7,262 nucleotides of DNA from Methanobacteriota archaeon (lineage in GTDB: Archaea; Halobacteriota; Methanosarcinia; Methanosarcinales; Methanoperedenaceae). This document shows, one piece after another, positions 1-5,226 of this stretch. The number at the start of each line of letters is the position of its first letter. Within the stretch, counting starts at the first letter, position 1. The position numbers and the translations under genes were made by a program. Under the pieces are notes generated by a model, which made no database searches, was not told where the DNA came from, and saw only the letters and a list, made by a program, of their open reading frames with translations. The stretch spans positions 1 to 7,262 of the forward strand of contig JAHIHJ010000141.1 in NCBI GenBank assembly GCA_018899795.1. The letters are read 5' to 3'.

Positions 1-384
1 AGTTCCTGTTTTCGATATTCCTTTCGTAATGTCTTTTTGATTTAAACGCCATTCATATGCTTTTCCCATTTTTTGGCCTGTAAGTATGAATTGATAATCT
101 ACAAATTCGATAGCTCTAAAATTAAATTGTTGTGTAAAAACAGTTTTATTGGCAGAATCTTTAATTTGAAGATTTGCTTCTCCATCACCAATTGTATTTT
201 GACCTTGACTATTTTCTAAAAAGAAAAAGAGTCGCATAACTTCACCATCATTTACGATAGAAAATTCTTTTATATTAGTTGGGTTATAATTTATTGAAGG
301 TGCGCTTGATTGTGATTCAACACATCCTAATGTGATTACGGATACTAACACTATTGCAGTTATTCCAATAAATTTTAATTTCAT
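1..384 (-). CDS. Putative surface lipoprotein, N-terminal 128 residues (3' end outside window)
   Basis: This frame is open from an ATG at 384 to the window edge with no stop, so the gene is cut at its 3' end. My translation begins MKLKFIGITA and continues with a hydrophobic stretch ending VITLGC. That is a lipoprotein signal peptide with the lipid-attachment cysteine at residue 21, placing the product on the outer face of the membrane. The mature part (roughly residues 30-128) is rich in beta-type alternation, with short stretches such as GDGEANLQIKDSANKTVF and AYEWRLNQKDI, and looks like an Ig-like or beta-sandwich surface domain. I do not recognise a named family. A GGTGG Shine-Dalgarno-like motif sits 5 bases before the ATG. 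The gene starts 42 bases after the stop of the next lipoprotein gene upstream and may be cotranscribed with it. Signal peptide and leader are nearly the same as those of the 1179-2084 gene. The coding call is good; the function is unknown. Confidence 0.82.
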   Translation of the reverse strand, partial: MKLKFIGITAIVLVSVITLGCVESQSSAPSINYNPTNIKEFSIVNDGEVMRLFFFLENSQGQNTIGDGEANLQIKDSANKTVFTQQFNFRAIEFVDYQFILTGQKMGKAYEWRLNQKDITKGISKTGT

Positions 385-418
385 CTCAGCCACCATTTAC
401 TTTGATAAGGGTGATGTT
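323..418 (-). repeat. Leader/signal-peptide module, copy A (of the 1-384 gene)
   Basis: This is the counterpart of 2019-2122: signal-peptide codons, ribosome site and leader match, and similarity stops at about 418. In copy B a TATA box begins at this point. Here the 3' end of the next lipoprotein gene (stop at 427) takes its place. Boundaries are approximate. Confidence 0.55.
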
Positions 419-426
419 TGAATCTT

Positions 427-1014
427 CTATTTTATTTTCGCCTCAGCTTTTTTTGCCAAGTCTTTTAATAATTCATAGTCTGTTGAAGTCCCCCTCATGT
501 ATAAAGTTTCATGAACATCCATCTTATTAAATTGTATAAAATTGTATCTTGTTTCCAATCCACTTTTTTCTGTTACTCTAAATGCTCTACTTTTATCACC
601 AATATTTGGGTTAGATAATTCATCAAAGGTTACATCTTCATTTGATTCCATTGGAATATCTAACACTTTTGATATATTATCTATGGGATAAATAGAAATT
701 GTATGTTCAATAACGGTTATATCTAAGAGAGTCTCACCTTTAGCAAATCTAACATAATACCCTTTTTTCCAACTCAAATTTCTTGCATTTTCACTAACGT
801 CTGAGCTTACTCGTTCTGTTCTCTCCTTAATAGAAAAATTTGATGGAAGATCAGAGAGTTGAAGAATTAAACTAGATGGTTCTAAAGAAGATAATTTGGC
901 TTTAGGTTGTTCTTTATTTGTTTCGGGGGCTGTCGTAGTTTGTTGAGTACAACCACTAAGAAAAACCATTGTAATCAGTAAAAGGACTAATAATATTTGT
1001 GTGTTTAACTTCAT
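427..1014 (-). CDS. Putative lipoprotein of unknown function, 195 residues
   Basis: A signal peptide (MKLNTQILLV, then a hydrophobic core) ends in FLSGC, with the lipobox cysteine at residue 22. A Thr/Gln/Pro-rich tether follows (about residues 23-40), then one globular domain of about 150 residues beginning near SSLILQLSDLPSNFSI. This domain has a GY-x-V-x-F strand, an IGDKSRAF element, a YNFIQFNK strand, and a closing helix LLKDLAKKAEAKIK. The same order (a MPSG/LPSN turn, a GD-x-x-x-x-F element, a hydrophobic strand, then a closing stretch with Lys) recurs in the 1179-2084 lipoprotein, so the two probably share a diverged extracytoplasmic domain. A longer reading from TTG at 1032 exists, but I chose ATG 1014 because GGTGG lies 4 bases before it and the signal peptide then begins in the usual way. 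The gene has its own TATA box at 1048-1057. Role unknown; a binding or cell-surface function is only a guess. Confidence 0.85.
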   Translation of the reverse strand: MKLNTQILLVLLLITMVFLSGCTQQTTTAPETNKEQPKAKLSSLEPSSLILQLSDLPSNFSIKERTERVSSDVSENARNLSWKKGYYVRFAKGETLLDITVIEHTISIYPIDNISKVLDIPMESNEDVTFDELSNPNIGDKSRAFRVTEKSGLETRYNFIQFNKMDVHETLYMRGTSTDYELLKDLAKKAEAKIK

Positions 1015-1018
1015 TTTT

Positions 1019-1023
1019 CCACC
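1019..1023 (-). promoter_or_regulatory. Shine-Dalgarno that fixes the start of the 427-1014 lipoprotein gene
   Basis: On the minus strand GGTGG precedes ATG 1014 by four A residues. It decides against the TTG at 1032. The same GGTGG/GTGG motif stands before the ATG of the other two lipoprotein genes, so it is a shared feature of this gene group. Confidence 0.55.
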
Positions 1024-1047
1024 TGACTTCAATAAACAGACTTACCC

Positions 1048-1057
1048 TTTATAAATT
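1048..1057 (-). promoter_or_regulatory. Archaeal TATA box/BRE for the 427-1014 lipoprotein gene
   Basis: On the minus strand the sequence reads CGAAGAATTTATAAAGGG: a TTTATAAA TATA box preceded by a purine-rich CGAAGAA that fits a TFB recognition element. The box is centred about 39 bases before ATG 1014, which predicts a transcript start near 1026 and a short leader of about 12 bases holding the GGTGG motif. The same layout is found before the 1179-2084 gene. Confidence 0.6.
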
Positions 1058-1062
1058 CTTCG

Positions 1063-1087
1063 AAAAAAAAAAGAGGATTAAAGCTCT
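1063..1087 (-). terminator. Hairpin plus T10 terminator downstream of the 1179-2084 lipoprotein gene
   Basis: On the minus strand AGAG (1087-1084) and CTCT (1075-1072) can form a 4-bp stem around an 8-base loop. Ten T residues follow at once (A run at 1063-1072 on the plus strand). Oligo-T tracts end transcription in archaea. This one overlaps the stop of a decayed ORF remnant and is the counterpart of the terminator at 2136-2161. Confidence 0.55.
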
Positions 1088-1122
1088 ATTATCCCTGCCT
1101 TACTTGCCTCAATACCCTCCCT
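1078..1122 (-). pseudogene. Remnant of the 3' end of an ORF related to the 80-residue protein at 2152-2394
   Basis: Read on the minus strand, this stretch ends REGIEASKAGIIEL-stop. The intact 80-residue protein ends ERVIEAGREGIIEL-stop. Of the last eleven residues eight are the same (IEA and GIIEL), and the DNA across the final six codons including the stop differs at one position (TTAAAGCTCTAT, T or A, ATCCC on the plus strand). Similarity fades upstream of about 1122. No credible start codon with a ribosome site precedes it, so it is a fragment, not a gene. It lies in the 146-base spacer between the second and third lipoprotein genes, directly before a terminator and promoter, as does the tail of the intact gene. 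I infer that a tandem duplication carried an ORF tail, terminator and promoter together. Confidence 0.55.
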
Positions 1123-1178
1123 GTTTTTGGTTAGGATAAGAGCGTTCTGTGGTCGGCAAAGGTTCGAATTCAAACAAA

Positions 1179-2084
1179 TTATGGAGAGATATAGGTATCT
1201 CTAAGTGTTACTTCTGTGTTAGATATGGATTCTATTGTAGTATAAAAAATATCGTTGTAATTGAGTATGTTATCATCGATAAATGTACGACTTTTGCCAT
1301 CTTCTATTCGTTTTACACGTCCATCTATAAGAGCATAGTTCACACCATTTATTGCCTTTCCATCTTTTAAAATCCTAAACCATATTTGGGTAGGATTTGA
1401 ATCCTGAAAAATTTGTGCTAATTCCAGGCTATATCCTTTACCTATGTCCCATGTCTCACCATTTTTGAGAGATTTTTTATCTGCTACTAATTTAAATGTG
1501 GATGTAGGAATTGCAGTAGGTGTGGCTATCGTAACAGATGATGTAGGAGTATTAACTAACTTAGCATGAGATTTTGCTCCCCGCAGGTTAACGCTATATT
1601 GTCCAACAAATTGTACTTGAACTACAACATTTGCTTTTCTGAATACAACAGTTGCAAGGCTATTTGCAATTTCAAATCCAACACCTTCATCCCCCATATC
1701 TACATTATCTAATTTATAGTCAGAGTATTTACTAATAACAGAACCATATTTTTCTTTTGCTTCATCAATCGAAGAAAATTTATAGGCTTCATATTTTACC
1801 AATTGGTTAAGATATCCAGTAATGACAAAATCTTTCGAAGCATATGTATCATTACTATTTTCATCTCCTATAATAGTACCAGATGGCATCTCATTTATAG
1901 TAGGTAGTATTTGGGAGGGAGCGATAACCACCATTTCAATTTTAGGTTGTGTTGGAGTTGGGGTGGAAGTTAACGATGGAAGTGGTGTTGAAGTGTATTG
2001 ATTTGGCGGCGATTCCACGCACCCCAATGCTATTACAGATACTAACACAATGGCAATTATTATTCCGATAATTTTTAATTTCAT
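1179..2084 (-). CDS. Putative surface lipoprotein with C-terminal S-layer-like domain, 301 residues
   Basis: The signal peptide MKLKIIGIII ends in VIALGC, with the lipobox cysteine at residue 22. A Ser/Thr/Pro tether follows (about residues 25-47, repeats of STP/TPTPT), probably a glycosylated spacer. Domain 1 (about 49-177) carries EMPSGTII, a YEAYKFSSIDEAKEKYG helix, MGDEGVGFEI and a hydrophobic strand VVVQVQFVG. A second Thr/Pro linker (about 178-196) leads to a beta domain (197-301) with W-D-I-G-K-G-Y-S-L, IWFRILKDGK and a closing IFYTTIESI stretch. That pattern resembles half of the S-layer domain of Methanosarcina surface proteins (Pfam S_layer, formerly DUF1608), recognised from memory. 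The protein would be anchored by lipid and may sit in or under the S-layer. A longer reading from GTG 2093 exists; I prefer ATG 2084 because it gives a normal signal peptide and has GTGG five bases upstream. The gene has its own promoter and follows a terminator. Confidence 0.85.
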   Translation of the reverse strand: MKLKIIGIIIAIVLVSVIALGCVESPPNQYTSTPLPSLTSTPTPTQPKIEMVVIAPSQILPTINEMPSGTIIGDENSNDTYASKDFVITGYLNQLVKYEAYKFSSIDEAKEKYGSVISKYSDYKLDNVDMGDEGVGFEIANSLATVVFRKANVVVQVQFVGQYSVNLRGAKSHAKLVNTPTSSVTIATPTAIPTSTFKLVADKKSLKNGETWDIGKGYSLELAQIFQDSNPTQIWFRILKDGKAINGVNYALIDGRVKRIEDGKSRTFIDDNILNYNDIFYTTIESISNTEVTLRDTYISP

Positions 2085-2122
2085 ATCAACCACAATTCAC
2101 TTTTGATAAAAGTAATGCTTTA
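2019..2122 (-). repeat. Leader/signal-peptide module, copy B (of the 1179-2084 gene)
   Basis: This stretch covers the 5' leader from near the TATA box, the ribosome site and the signal-peptide codons of the third lipoprotein gene. It aligns by eye with 323-418 at most positions, with one extra codon here. The encoded peptides share IAIVLVSVI/TAIVLVSVI and end LGCVES. Boundaries are approximate. Confidence 0.55.
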
Positions 2123-2135
2123 TAAACGTTTCTTT
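2119..2135 (-). promoter_or_regulatory. Archaeal TATA box/BRE for the 1179-2084 lipoprotein gene
   Basis: On the minus strand AAAGAAACG is followed by TTTATAAA (2126-2119). This is a good match to a purine-rich BRE and TATA box. The box is centred about 38 bases before ATG 2084, predicting a start near 2096 and a leader of about 12 bases. Confidence 0.65.
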
Positions 2136-2161
2136 AAAAAAAAGAGAGCCTTTAAAGCTCT
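2136..2161 (-). terminator. Hairpin plus T8 terminator of the 80-residue ORF
   Basis: On the minus strand AGAGC (2161-2157) pairs with GCTCT (2149-2145) around a TTTAAAG loop, followed by C and eight T residues (A run at 2136-2143). The stem overlaps the last codons and stop of the 2152-2394 gene. It separates that gene from the promoter of the next lipoprotein gene. Confidence 0.6.
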
Positions 2162-2394
2162 ATAATCCCCTCCCTGCCAGCCTCAATCACCCTCTCATAA
2201 AATGCCCTATCATACCCCAAAACCTCTGTATTCACGGTTATCCCCTGTTTATACTGTATTAACGCTTCGCCTATGGTTTTCCATCTCTCAATGGTAACGG
2301 AGTTCCCATACTCATAGCACCATTGAGGCGGTTCTTTAATCTTTTCTAAGGGTTTCAGGGCATTCAGCCGTTTCTTAAGACCCTTCAGCTTCAT
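2152..2394 (-). CDS. Small hypothetical protein, 80 residues
   Basis: I do not recognise a family. The protein opens with a basic, amphipathic stretch (MKLKGLKKRLNALKPLEKIK), continues with a PPQWCYEYG segment around residues 22-30, then a largely helical remainder ending in IEAGREGIIEL. It has no signal peptide or membrane segment, so it should be cytoplasmic. The basic start with spaced leucines could form a short helix used for nucleic-acid or protein contact, but that is inference. It begins 39 bases after the stop of the HEAT/DAC gene on the same strand, with only a weak GAGAG before the ATG and no clear TATA box, so it is likely cotranscribed with that gene. A terminator follows at once. 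A decayed copy of its 3' end lies at 1078-1122, which supports the reading frame as one that has existed in more than one copy. Confidence 0.65.
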   Translation of the reverse strand: MKLKGLKKRLNALKPLEKIKEPPQWCYEYGNSVTIERWKTIGEALIQYKQGITVNTEVLGYDRAFYERVIEAGREGIIEL

Positions 2395-2433
2395 ACTCTC
2401 GGCTACTGCAACAACATATTAAGCATTCCGAAT

Positions 2434-3720
2434 TCAACAATATGAACTCAATATCTTCCCATCCTTGAATATTGTTATTCTTCCTCCACTCTCAGACACT
2501 ACTATTCCAATAGCTTTTGTTGCCATTGTCATAGCTGCCACTGAAAAATGCTTTGTCCCGAAGCCTGAGATATTTACCCTGCTCGCATCTGCTGTCAGGA
2601 ACCTGCATGCAGCTTCCACCAATCCATCACCGCTTACCACGAAGGCTCCATCCAGTTGAGATAATTCCTTGATCGTGTTGCAGAACTCATGATCTGTGAT
2701 CATCCGCTCATTCACAGGGATACTTTCTACCGGATTATGGATGAGCTGCTTTGACCTTGCCAGTACCTCCTTCGAGTTCCCTACTATGAAAGAAGTACCA
2801 ACAGATTTTCCTTCTCTTCCTTCTATGGATATCTCCCTGGCAATATTGAAAACGGACTCTAAAACAGGATTTTTAATATCAGTATCCTGTATTATCTTCT
2901 CTATCTGGCTGGATATATCGATATTTTCCATCCTTCCGGCTAATTCCATCTGTTGTCCTGTGCCTGACAAAGGTCCGCCAGGCTTTACCAGCAATATTTT
3001 GCTGTCCGGTCCTTTCAGATCTTCCCAGACTCTTGGATGTTCCAGCTCTTTCTTGATCTTCATTTTATCTATCGCTGAGGCAGCCTCAATACGCAATTCA
3101 CGGGAAGGATGGTTCCCCTCAAGGTATGAAAGCGTTTCATACATATCTTTCACGATAGTTGAATCCCTGTTTGCGATATTTTTTATTAATTTGCATGCAT
3201 AGATCCTTTCATCCAGGTTGAGACCATTTAAAGCAAGATTCAGTTCTTTTGTATGACCTTTAAAGAATTCAGGGTGAAGAATAGAAATAGAACTGAGGAC
3301 AGAATTAGCCTTTTCCCTGACTGTTCCGTTCATATTTCGAAGGCTCATAAACAATCCGGGAACTGCAGTTTTCATCTTTTCCGGATATTTTCGGTTGATC
3401 TTATGCATGATTTCAAGTGTATTCAGGATCTCGCCTGTCTGGAGGTCTTTTTTCAGGCATTTTCCAAATGCATCTACTGAGTCTGATATCATTCCAGTTT
3501 CTTTATCAGCCAGCATATTTAAGGCAGATATAGCGGATCTGAAAGATATTGCATTGAATTCCTTTATAATAGATATGAGCGGCTCCACTATTTCTGACTC
3601 CAGAGACGGATCTTTCTCCAGTATTTCACTGAGGTCGTTCAAATTATCTACGCTTGCCGCACCTTTTTCGATCTTATTGATTATGCTTTGAGCCTTTTTT
3701 TTCGGGTTATTAAACAACAA
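2434..3720 (-). CDS. HEAT-like repeat protein with C-terminal diadenylate cyclase (DisA_N/DAC) domain, 428 residues
   Basis: Residues 1-225 are helical with HEAT/ARM-like periodicity, for example VEPLISIIKE (46-55), SAISALNMLA (62-71) and RIEAASAIDK (210-219). The C-terminal part (about 285-428) matches the DAC fold that joins two ATP into cyclic di-AMP and pyrophosphate: EGREGKSVGTSFIVG (300-314), LDGAFVVSGDG (356-366) with the DGA motif, GFGTKHFSVAA (386-396), and the closing strand ITIFKDGKI. In the family the second motif is usually R-H-R; here it reads K-H-F, so activity is not certain. Archaeal c-di-AMP synthases are called DacZ; this one carries an unusual long helical N-terminus, perhaps a sensor or partner-binding part. 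No signal peptide or membrane helix is seen, so it should be cytosolic. The start is TTG, with AGAGGA eight bases upstream and no in-frame ATG near. It heads a likely two-gene unit with the 80-residue ORF and is divergent from a wHTH regulator. Confidence 0.85.
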   Translation of the reverse strand: MLFNNPKKKAQSIINKIEKGAASVDNLNDLSEILEKDPSLESEIVEPLISIIKEFNAISFRSAISALNMLADKETGMISDSVDAFGKCLKKDLQTGEILNTLEIMHKINRKYPEKMKTAVPGLFMSLRNMNGTVREKANSVLSSISILHPEFFKGHTKELNLALNGLNLDERIYACKLIKNIANRDSTIVKDMYETLSYLEGNHPSRELRIEAASAIDKMKIKKELEHPRVWEDLKGPDSKILLVKPGGPLSGTGQQMELAGRMENIDISSQIEKIIQDTDIKNPVLESVFNIAREISIEGREGKSVGTSFIVGNSKEVLARSKQLIHNPVESIPVNERMITDHEFCNTIKELSQLDGAFVVSGDGLVEAACRFLTADASRVNISGFGTKHFSVAAMTMATKAIGIVVSESGGRITIFKDGKILSSYC

Positions 3721-3727
3721 GATTTTT

Positions 3728-3733
3728 TCCTCT
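3728..3733 (-). promoter_or_regulatory. Shine-Dalgarno supporting a TTG start
   Basis: AGAGGA on the minus strand is followed by a short A-rich spacer and TTG at 3720. The spacing fits that TTG well, while the ATG at 3740 is in another frame and runs into a stop at its third codon. Confidence 0.6.
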
Positions 3734-3761
3734 AAGTCATATTATTATATTATCTGGAAGA

Positions 3762-3769
3762 ATATAAAA
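3762..3769 (-). promoter_or_regulatory. TATA box for the HEAT/DAC gene
   Basis: On the minus strand CTTTTATATTC contains a TTTATATT box about 45 bases before the TTG start. This predicts a transcript start near 3740 and a leader of about 20 bases that includes the AGAGGA ribosome site. Confidence 0.5.
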
Positions 3770-3777
3770 GTATTGAC

Positions 3778-3797
3778 ATGACGGCTTCACAGGTCAT
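3778..3797. promoter_or_regulatory. Inverted repeat upstream of the HEAT/DAC promoter (possible operator)
   Basis: ATGAC and GTCAT form a perfect 5-bp inverted repeat with a 10-base spacer, just upstream of the TATA box of the HEAT/DAC gene. Ten bases between half-sites would put them on one face of the helix. A 5-bp repeat can arise by chance, so this is tentative. Confidence 0.25.
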
Positions 3798-3850
3798 TTC
3801 GTTAACTCCAAATTTCTTCAGATTTAATTGAATGGATAATAAAACAAAAA

Positions 3851-3866
3851 TTAATATATATTTATA
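3851..3866 (+). promoter_or_regulatory. TATA-like element for the wHTH regulator
   Basis: TTAATATATATTTATA follows an A-rich stretch (AAAACAAAAA) that could act as the BRE. The predicted start about 25 bases downstream would fall near 3885 and leave a leader of about 70 bases. A weaker alternative, AAAATATTAA around 3908-3917, would give a shorter leader. Confidence 0.4.
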
Positions 3867-3867
3867 C

Positions 3868-3886
3868 TAATTGTTAATGGCAATTA
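3868..3886. promoter_or_regulatory. 19-base palindrome TAATTG-N7-CAATTA, candidate operator
   Basis: Two perfect 6-base half-sites, TAATTG and CAATTA, lie seven bases apart, immediately downstream of the TATA-like element and over the predicted transcript start of the regulator. A dimeric winged-helix protein bound here would block initiation, so autoregulation is the natural inference. Confidence 0.4.
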
Positions 3887-3946
3887 TTCCTTAAAACATA
3901 GAAAGATTAAAATATTAACAGTCATTATGTGCACCCAATATATTAT

Positions 3947-3951
3947 AGGAG
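3947..3951 (+). promoter_or_regulatory. Shine-Dalgarno that fixes the regulator start at 3957
   Basis: AGGAG is followed by a 5-base spacer (TTAAT) and ATG 3957. It decides against the in-frame ATG at 3927, which has no such site before it. Confidence 0.65.
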
Positions 3952-3956
3952 TTAAT

Positions 3957-4331
3957 ATGAGAAACGTTATGATTGAACAACTCGATGAAAAAGATGAAGA
4001 GATCGCAGATGCACTAATTGCCATAGGCATGGGCAGGAACATAGCAAGGACACTGAGCTATCTTCAAAATGTGAATGAAGCCACTTCAGTTGAACTTGAA
4101 AAAGTTGTAAGGCTGCACCAGCCCGAAGTAAGCATTGCCATGAAGCAATTGAAAGAGCGCGACTGGATAAATGAGAGCGAAAAGAAGAAGACCGGTAAAG
4201 GGAGACCATATAAGGTATACTCACTGAAGATCGGTTTCAAAGACATAATCGCCCAGCTTGAAATGCAGCAGAAAAAAACAGTTCAAGATACGCAAAACAA
4301 GATCGAGAAATTAAAAGTTTTGGGGAGATAA
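3957..4331 (+). CDS. Winged helix-turn-helix transcriptional regulator (ArsR/MarR/TrmB-like), 124 residues
   Basis: The protein has an acidic N-terminus (LDEKDEEIADAL), a helix around GRNIARTLSYL (26-36), and a helix-turn-helix from about 42 to 67 with TSVELEKVVRLHQPEVSIAM in the turn and recognition helix. A charged wing follows (ESEKKKTGKGRPYKVYSL, 73-90). A C-terminal helix (about 93-121, DIIAQLEMQQKKTVQDTQ) is a likely dimerisation coiled coil. This is the layout of small archaeal wHTH regulators. There are no cysteine or histidine clusters that would suggest metal sensing. The start at 3957 rests on AGGAG five bases upstream; an in-frame ATG at 3927 would add ten residues. The gene is divergent from the HEAT/DAC gene and convergent with porB. 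A palindrome over its own predicted start site suggests autoregulation. Its targets cannot be read from the sequence; the divergent gene or the por operon are possible. Confidence 0.85.
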   Translation: MRNVMIEQLDEKDEEIADALIAIGMGRNIARTLSYLQNVNEATSVELEKVVRLHQPEVSIAMKQLKERDWINESEKKKTGKGRPYKVYSLKIGFKDIIAQLEMQQKKTVQDTQNKIEKLKVLGR

Positions 4332-4349
4332 TAACTTTTTTTTTCTCCC
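4323..4349 (+). terminator. T9 terminator of the regulator gene, within an inverted repeat
   Basis: Nine T residues (4336-4344) begin five bases after the regulator stop, which fits an archaeal oligo-T terminator. GGGAGA (4323-4328) and TCTCCC (4344-4349) form a perfect 6-bp inverted repeat flanking the T run. It spans the convergent junction with porB, whose stop is at 4354. Confidence 0.55.
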
Positions 4350-4353
4350 TGGA

Positions 4354-5226
4354 TCACTCAAGCCCGAAATGCTTCACGTTCCAGTCGGCGGTTGCCTGTA
4401 TCTTTTTTATTTCCCCGGCGCCGCCTTCCATTGTAAATAAATGCCTGAACCTTCCCTGCGCTTTTAAATATTCTTCAACAGGTTTCCTGTTCTTTATCTT
4501 CCTTACAGCCGTGACTTCACCATTTTCCATCTCGTACATGGGCCACAATGCAGTTTCGACCGCAAGCCTTCCAACCTCTATGGTCTTTGACCCCTCGAAC
4601 TTCCAGCCCGTACAGCAGGGCGCGTGGACATGCACGTATGTCGGACCTTTGATCTGTGCCGCCTTCTTCACTTTTCTTATCATATCAGGCGCATATGCAA
4701 CTGACGCAGTTGCGACATAAGGGGAACCGTGAGCCGCTATGATAGCTGGCATGTTCTTCTTATTAAGCGGATTGCCGAATGAAGCCTTCCCAGCCGGGCT
4801 TGTTGTGGTACTCGCGTACATTGGAGTCCCGCTGCTTCGCTGTATCCCCGTGTTCATGTAAGCTTCGTTATCAACGCAGATATAGGTAAGATCATGCCCC
4901 CTCTCAAATGCGCCTGAAATTGCCTGCAAGCCGATATCCATCGTAGCGCCGTCGCCGCCTATTACCACGATCTTTGTATTGTTCATTTTTCCCATCGCCT
5001 TTAAAGCCGCCTCGACACCTGATGCAACTGCCGCAGCGTTCTCAAAGAGCGAATGTATCCATGGCACGCCCCAGGCAGATTCGGGGTAAGGCGAAGTGAA
5101 CACCTCAAGGCAGCCTGTGGGGCTTACGACAATGCAGTCCTCGCCCAGCGCATCAAGCACGAACTTGCCTGCAAGGGCATCGCAGCATCCTGCGCATCCG
5201 CGGTGACCGGGTTTCAGGAGACTCAT
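4354..5226 (-). CDS. porB: Pyruvate:ferredoxin oxidoreductase (pyruvate synthase) subunit beta, 290 residues
   Basis: This is the thiamine diphosphate-binding subunit of pyruvate:ferredoxin oxidoreductase. The enzyme interconverts pyruvate plus CoA and acetyl-CoA plus CO2 with ferredoxin as electron carrier, in the cytosol. The TPP/Mg motif is visible as [10 protein letters not shown] (90-99), closing with [11 protein letters not shown] (117-127). Cysteines C11 and C14 (HRGCAGCC), C39 (PTGCLE) and C204 or C205 (APCCTGW) fit the ligands of the proximal 4Fe-4S cluster in this family. The length is typical of archaeal PorB. The ATG overlaps the porA stop by four bases (ATGA), so translation is probably coupled. 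It is the last gene of the operon and converges on the wHTH regulator. The pyruvate rather than 2-oxoisovalerate assignment rests on the whole set of four subunits and the PorA sequence. Confidence 0.96.
   Translation of the reverse strand: MSLLKPGHRGCAGCCDALAGKFVLDALGEDCIVVSPTGCLEVFTSPYPESAWGVPWIHSLFENAAAVASGVEAALKAMGKMNNTKIVVIGGDGATMDIGLQAISGAFERGHDLTYICVDNEAYMNTGIQRSSGTPMYASTTTSPAGKASFGNPLNKKNMPAIIAAHGSPYVATASVAYAPDMIRKVKKAAQIKGPTYVHVHAPCCTGWKFEGSKTIEVGRLAVETALWPMYEMENGEVTAVRKIKNRKPVEEYLKAQGRFRHLFTMEGGAGEIKKIQATADWNVKHFGLE

Noticed and set aside
1149..1370. Plus-strand 73-residue reading frame opposite the end of the third lipoprotein gene
   Set aside because: It is antisense to a well-supported lipoprotein gene, its composition is that of a shadow frame (many Tyr, Ile, Cys), and no ribosome site precedes it.
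2018..2110. Idea that the lipoprotein cluster is a transposon or phage fragment
   Set aside because: No transposase, integrase, terminal inverted repeats or target duplications are visible; local duplication explains the repeats.
2696..3202. Plus-strand 168-residue reading frame opposite the HEAT/DAC gene
   Set aside because: The minus strand carries clear DAC motifs; the plus frame is rich in Ser/Phe/Ile as expected from the complement and has no recognisable motif.
3721..3956. Possible small RNA or riboswitch in the divergent spacer
   Set aside because: Apart from two short inverted repeats and TATA boxes I see no extended pairing or known riboswitch core; the stretch is AT-rich promoter sequence.
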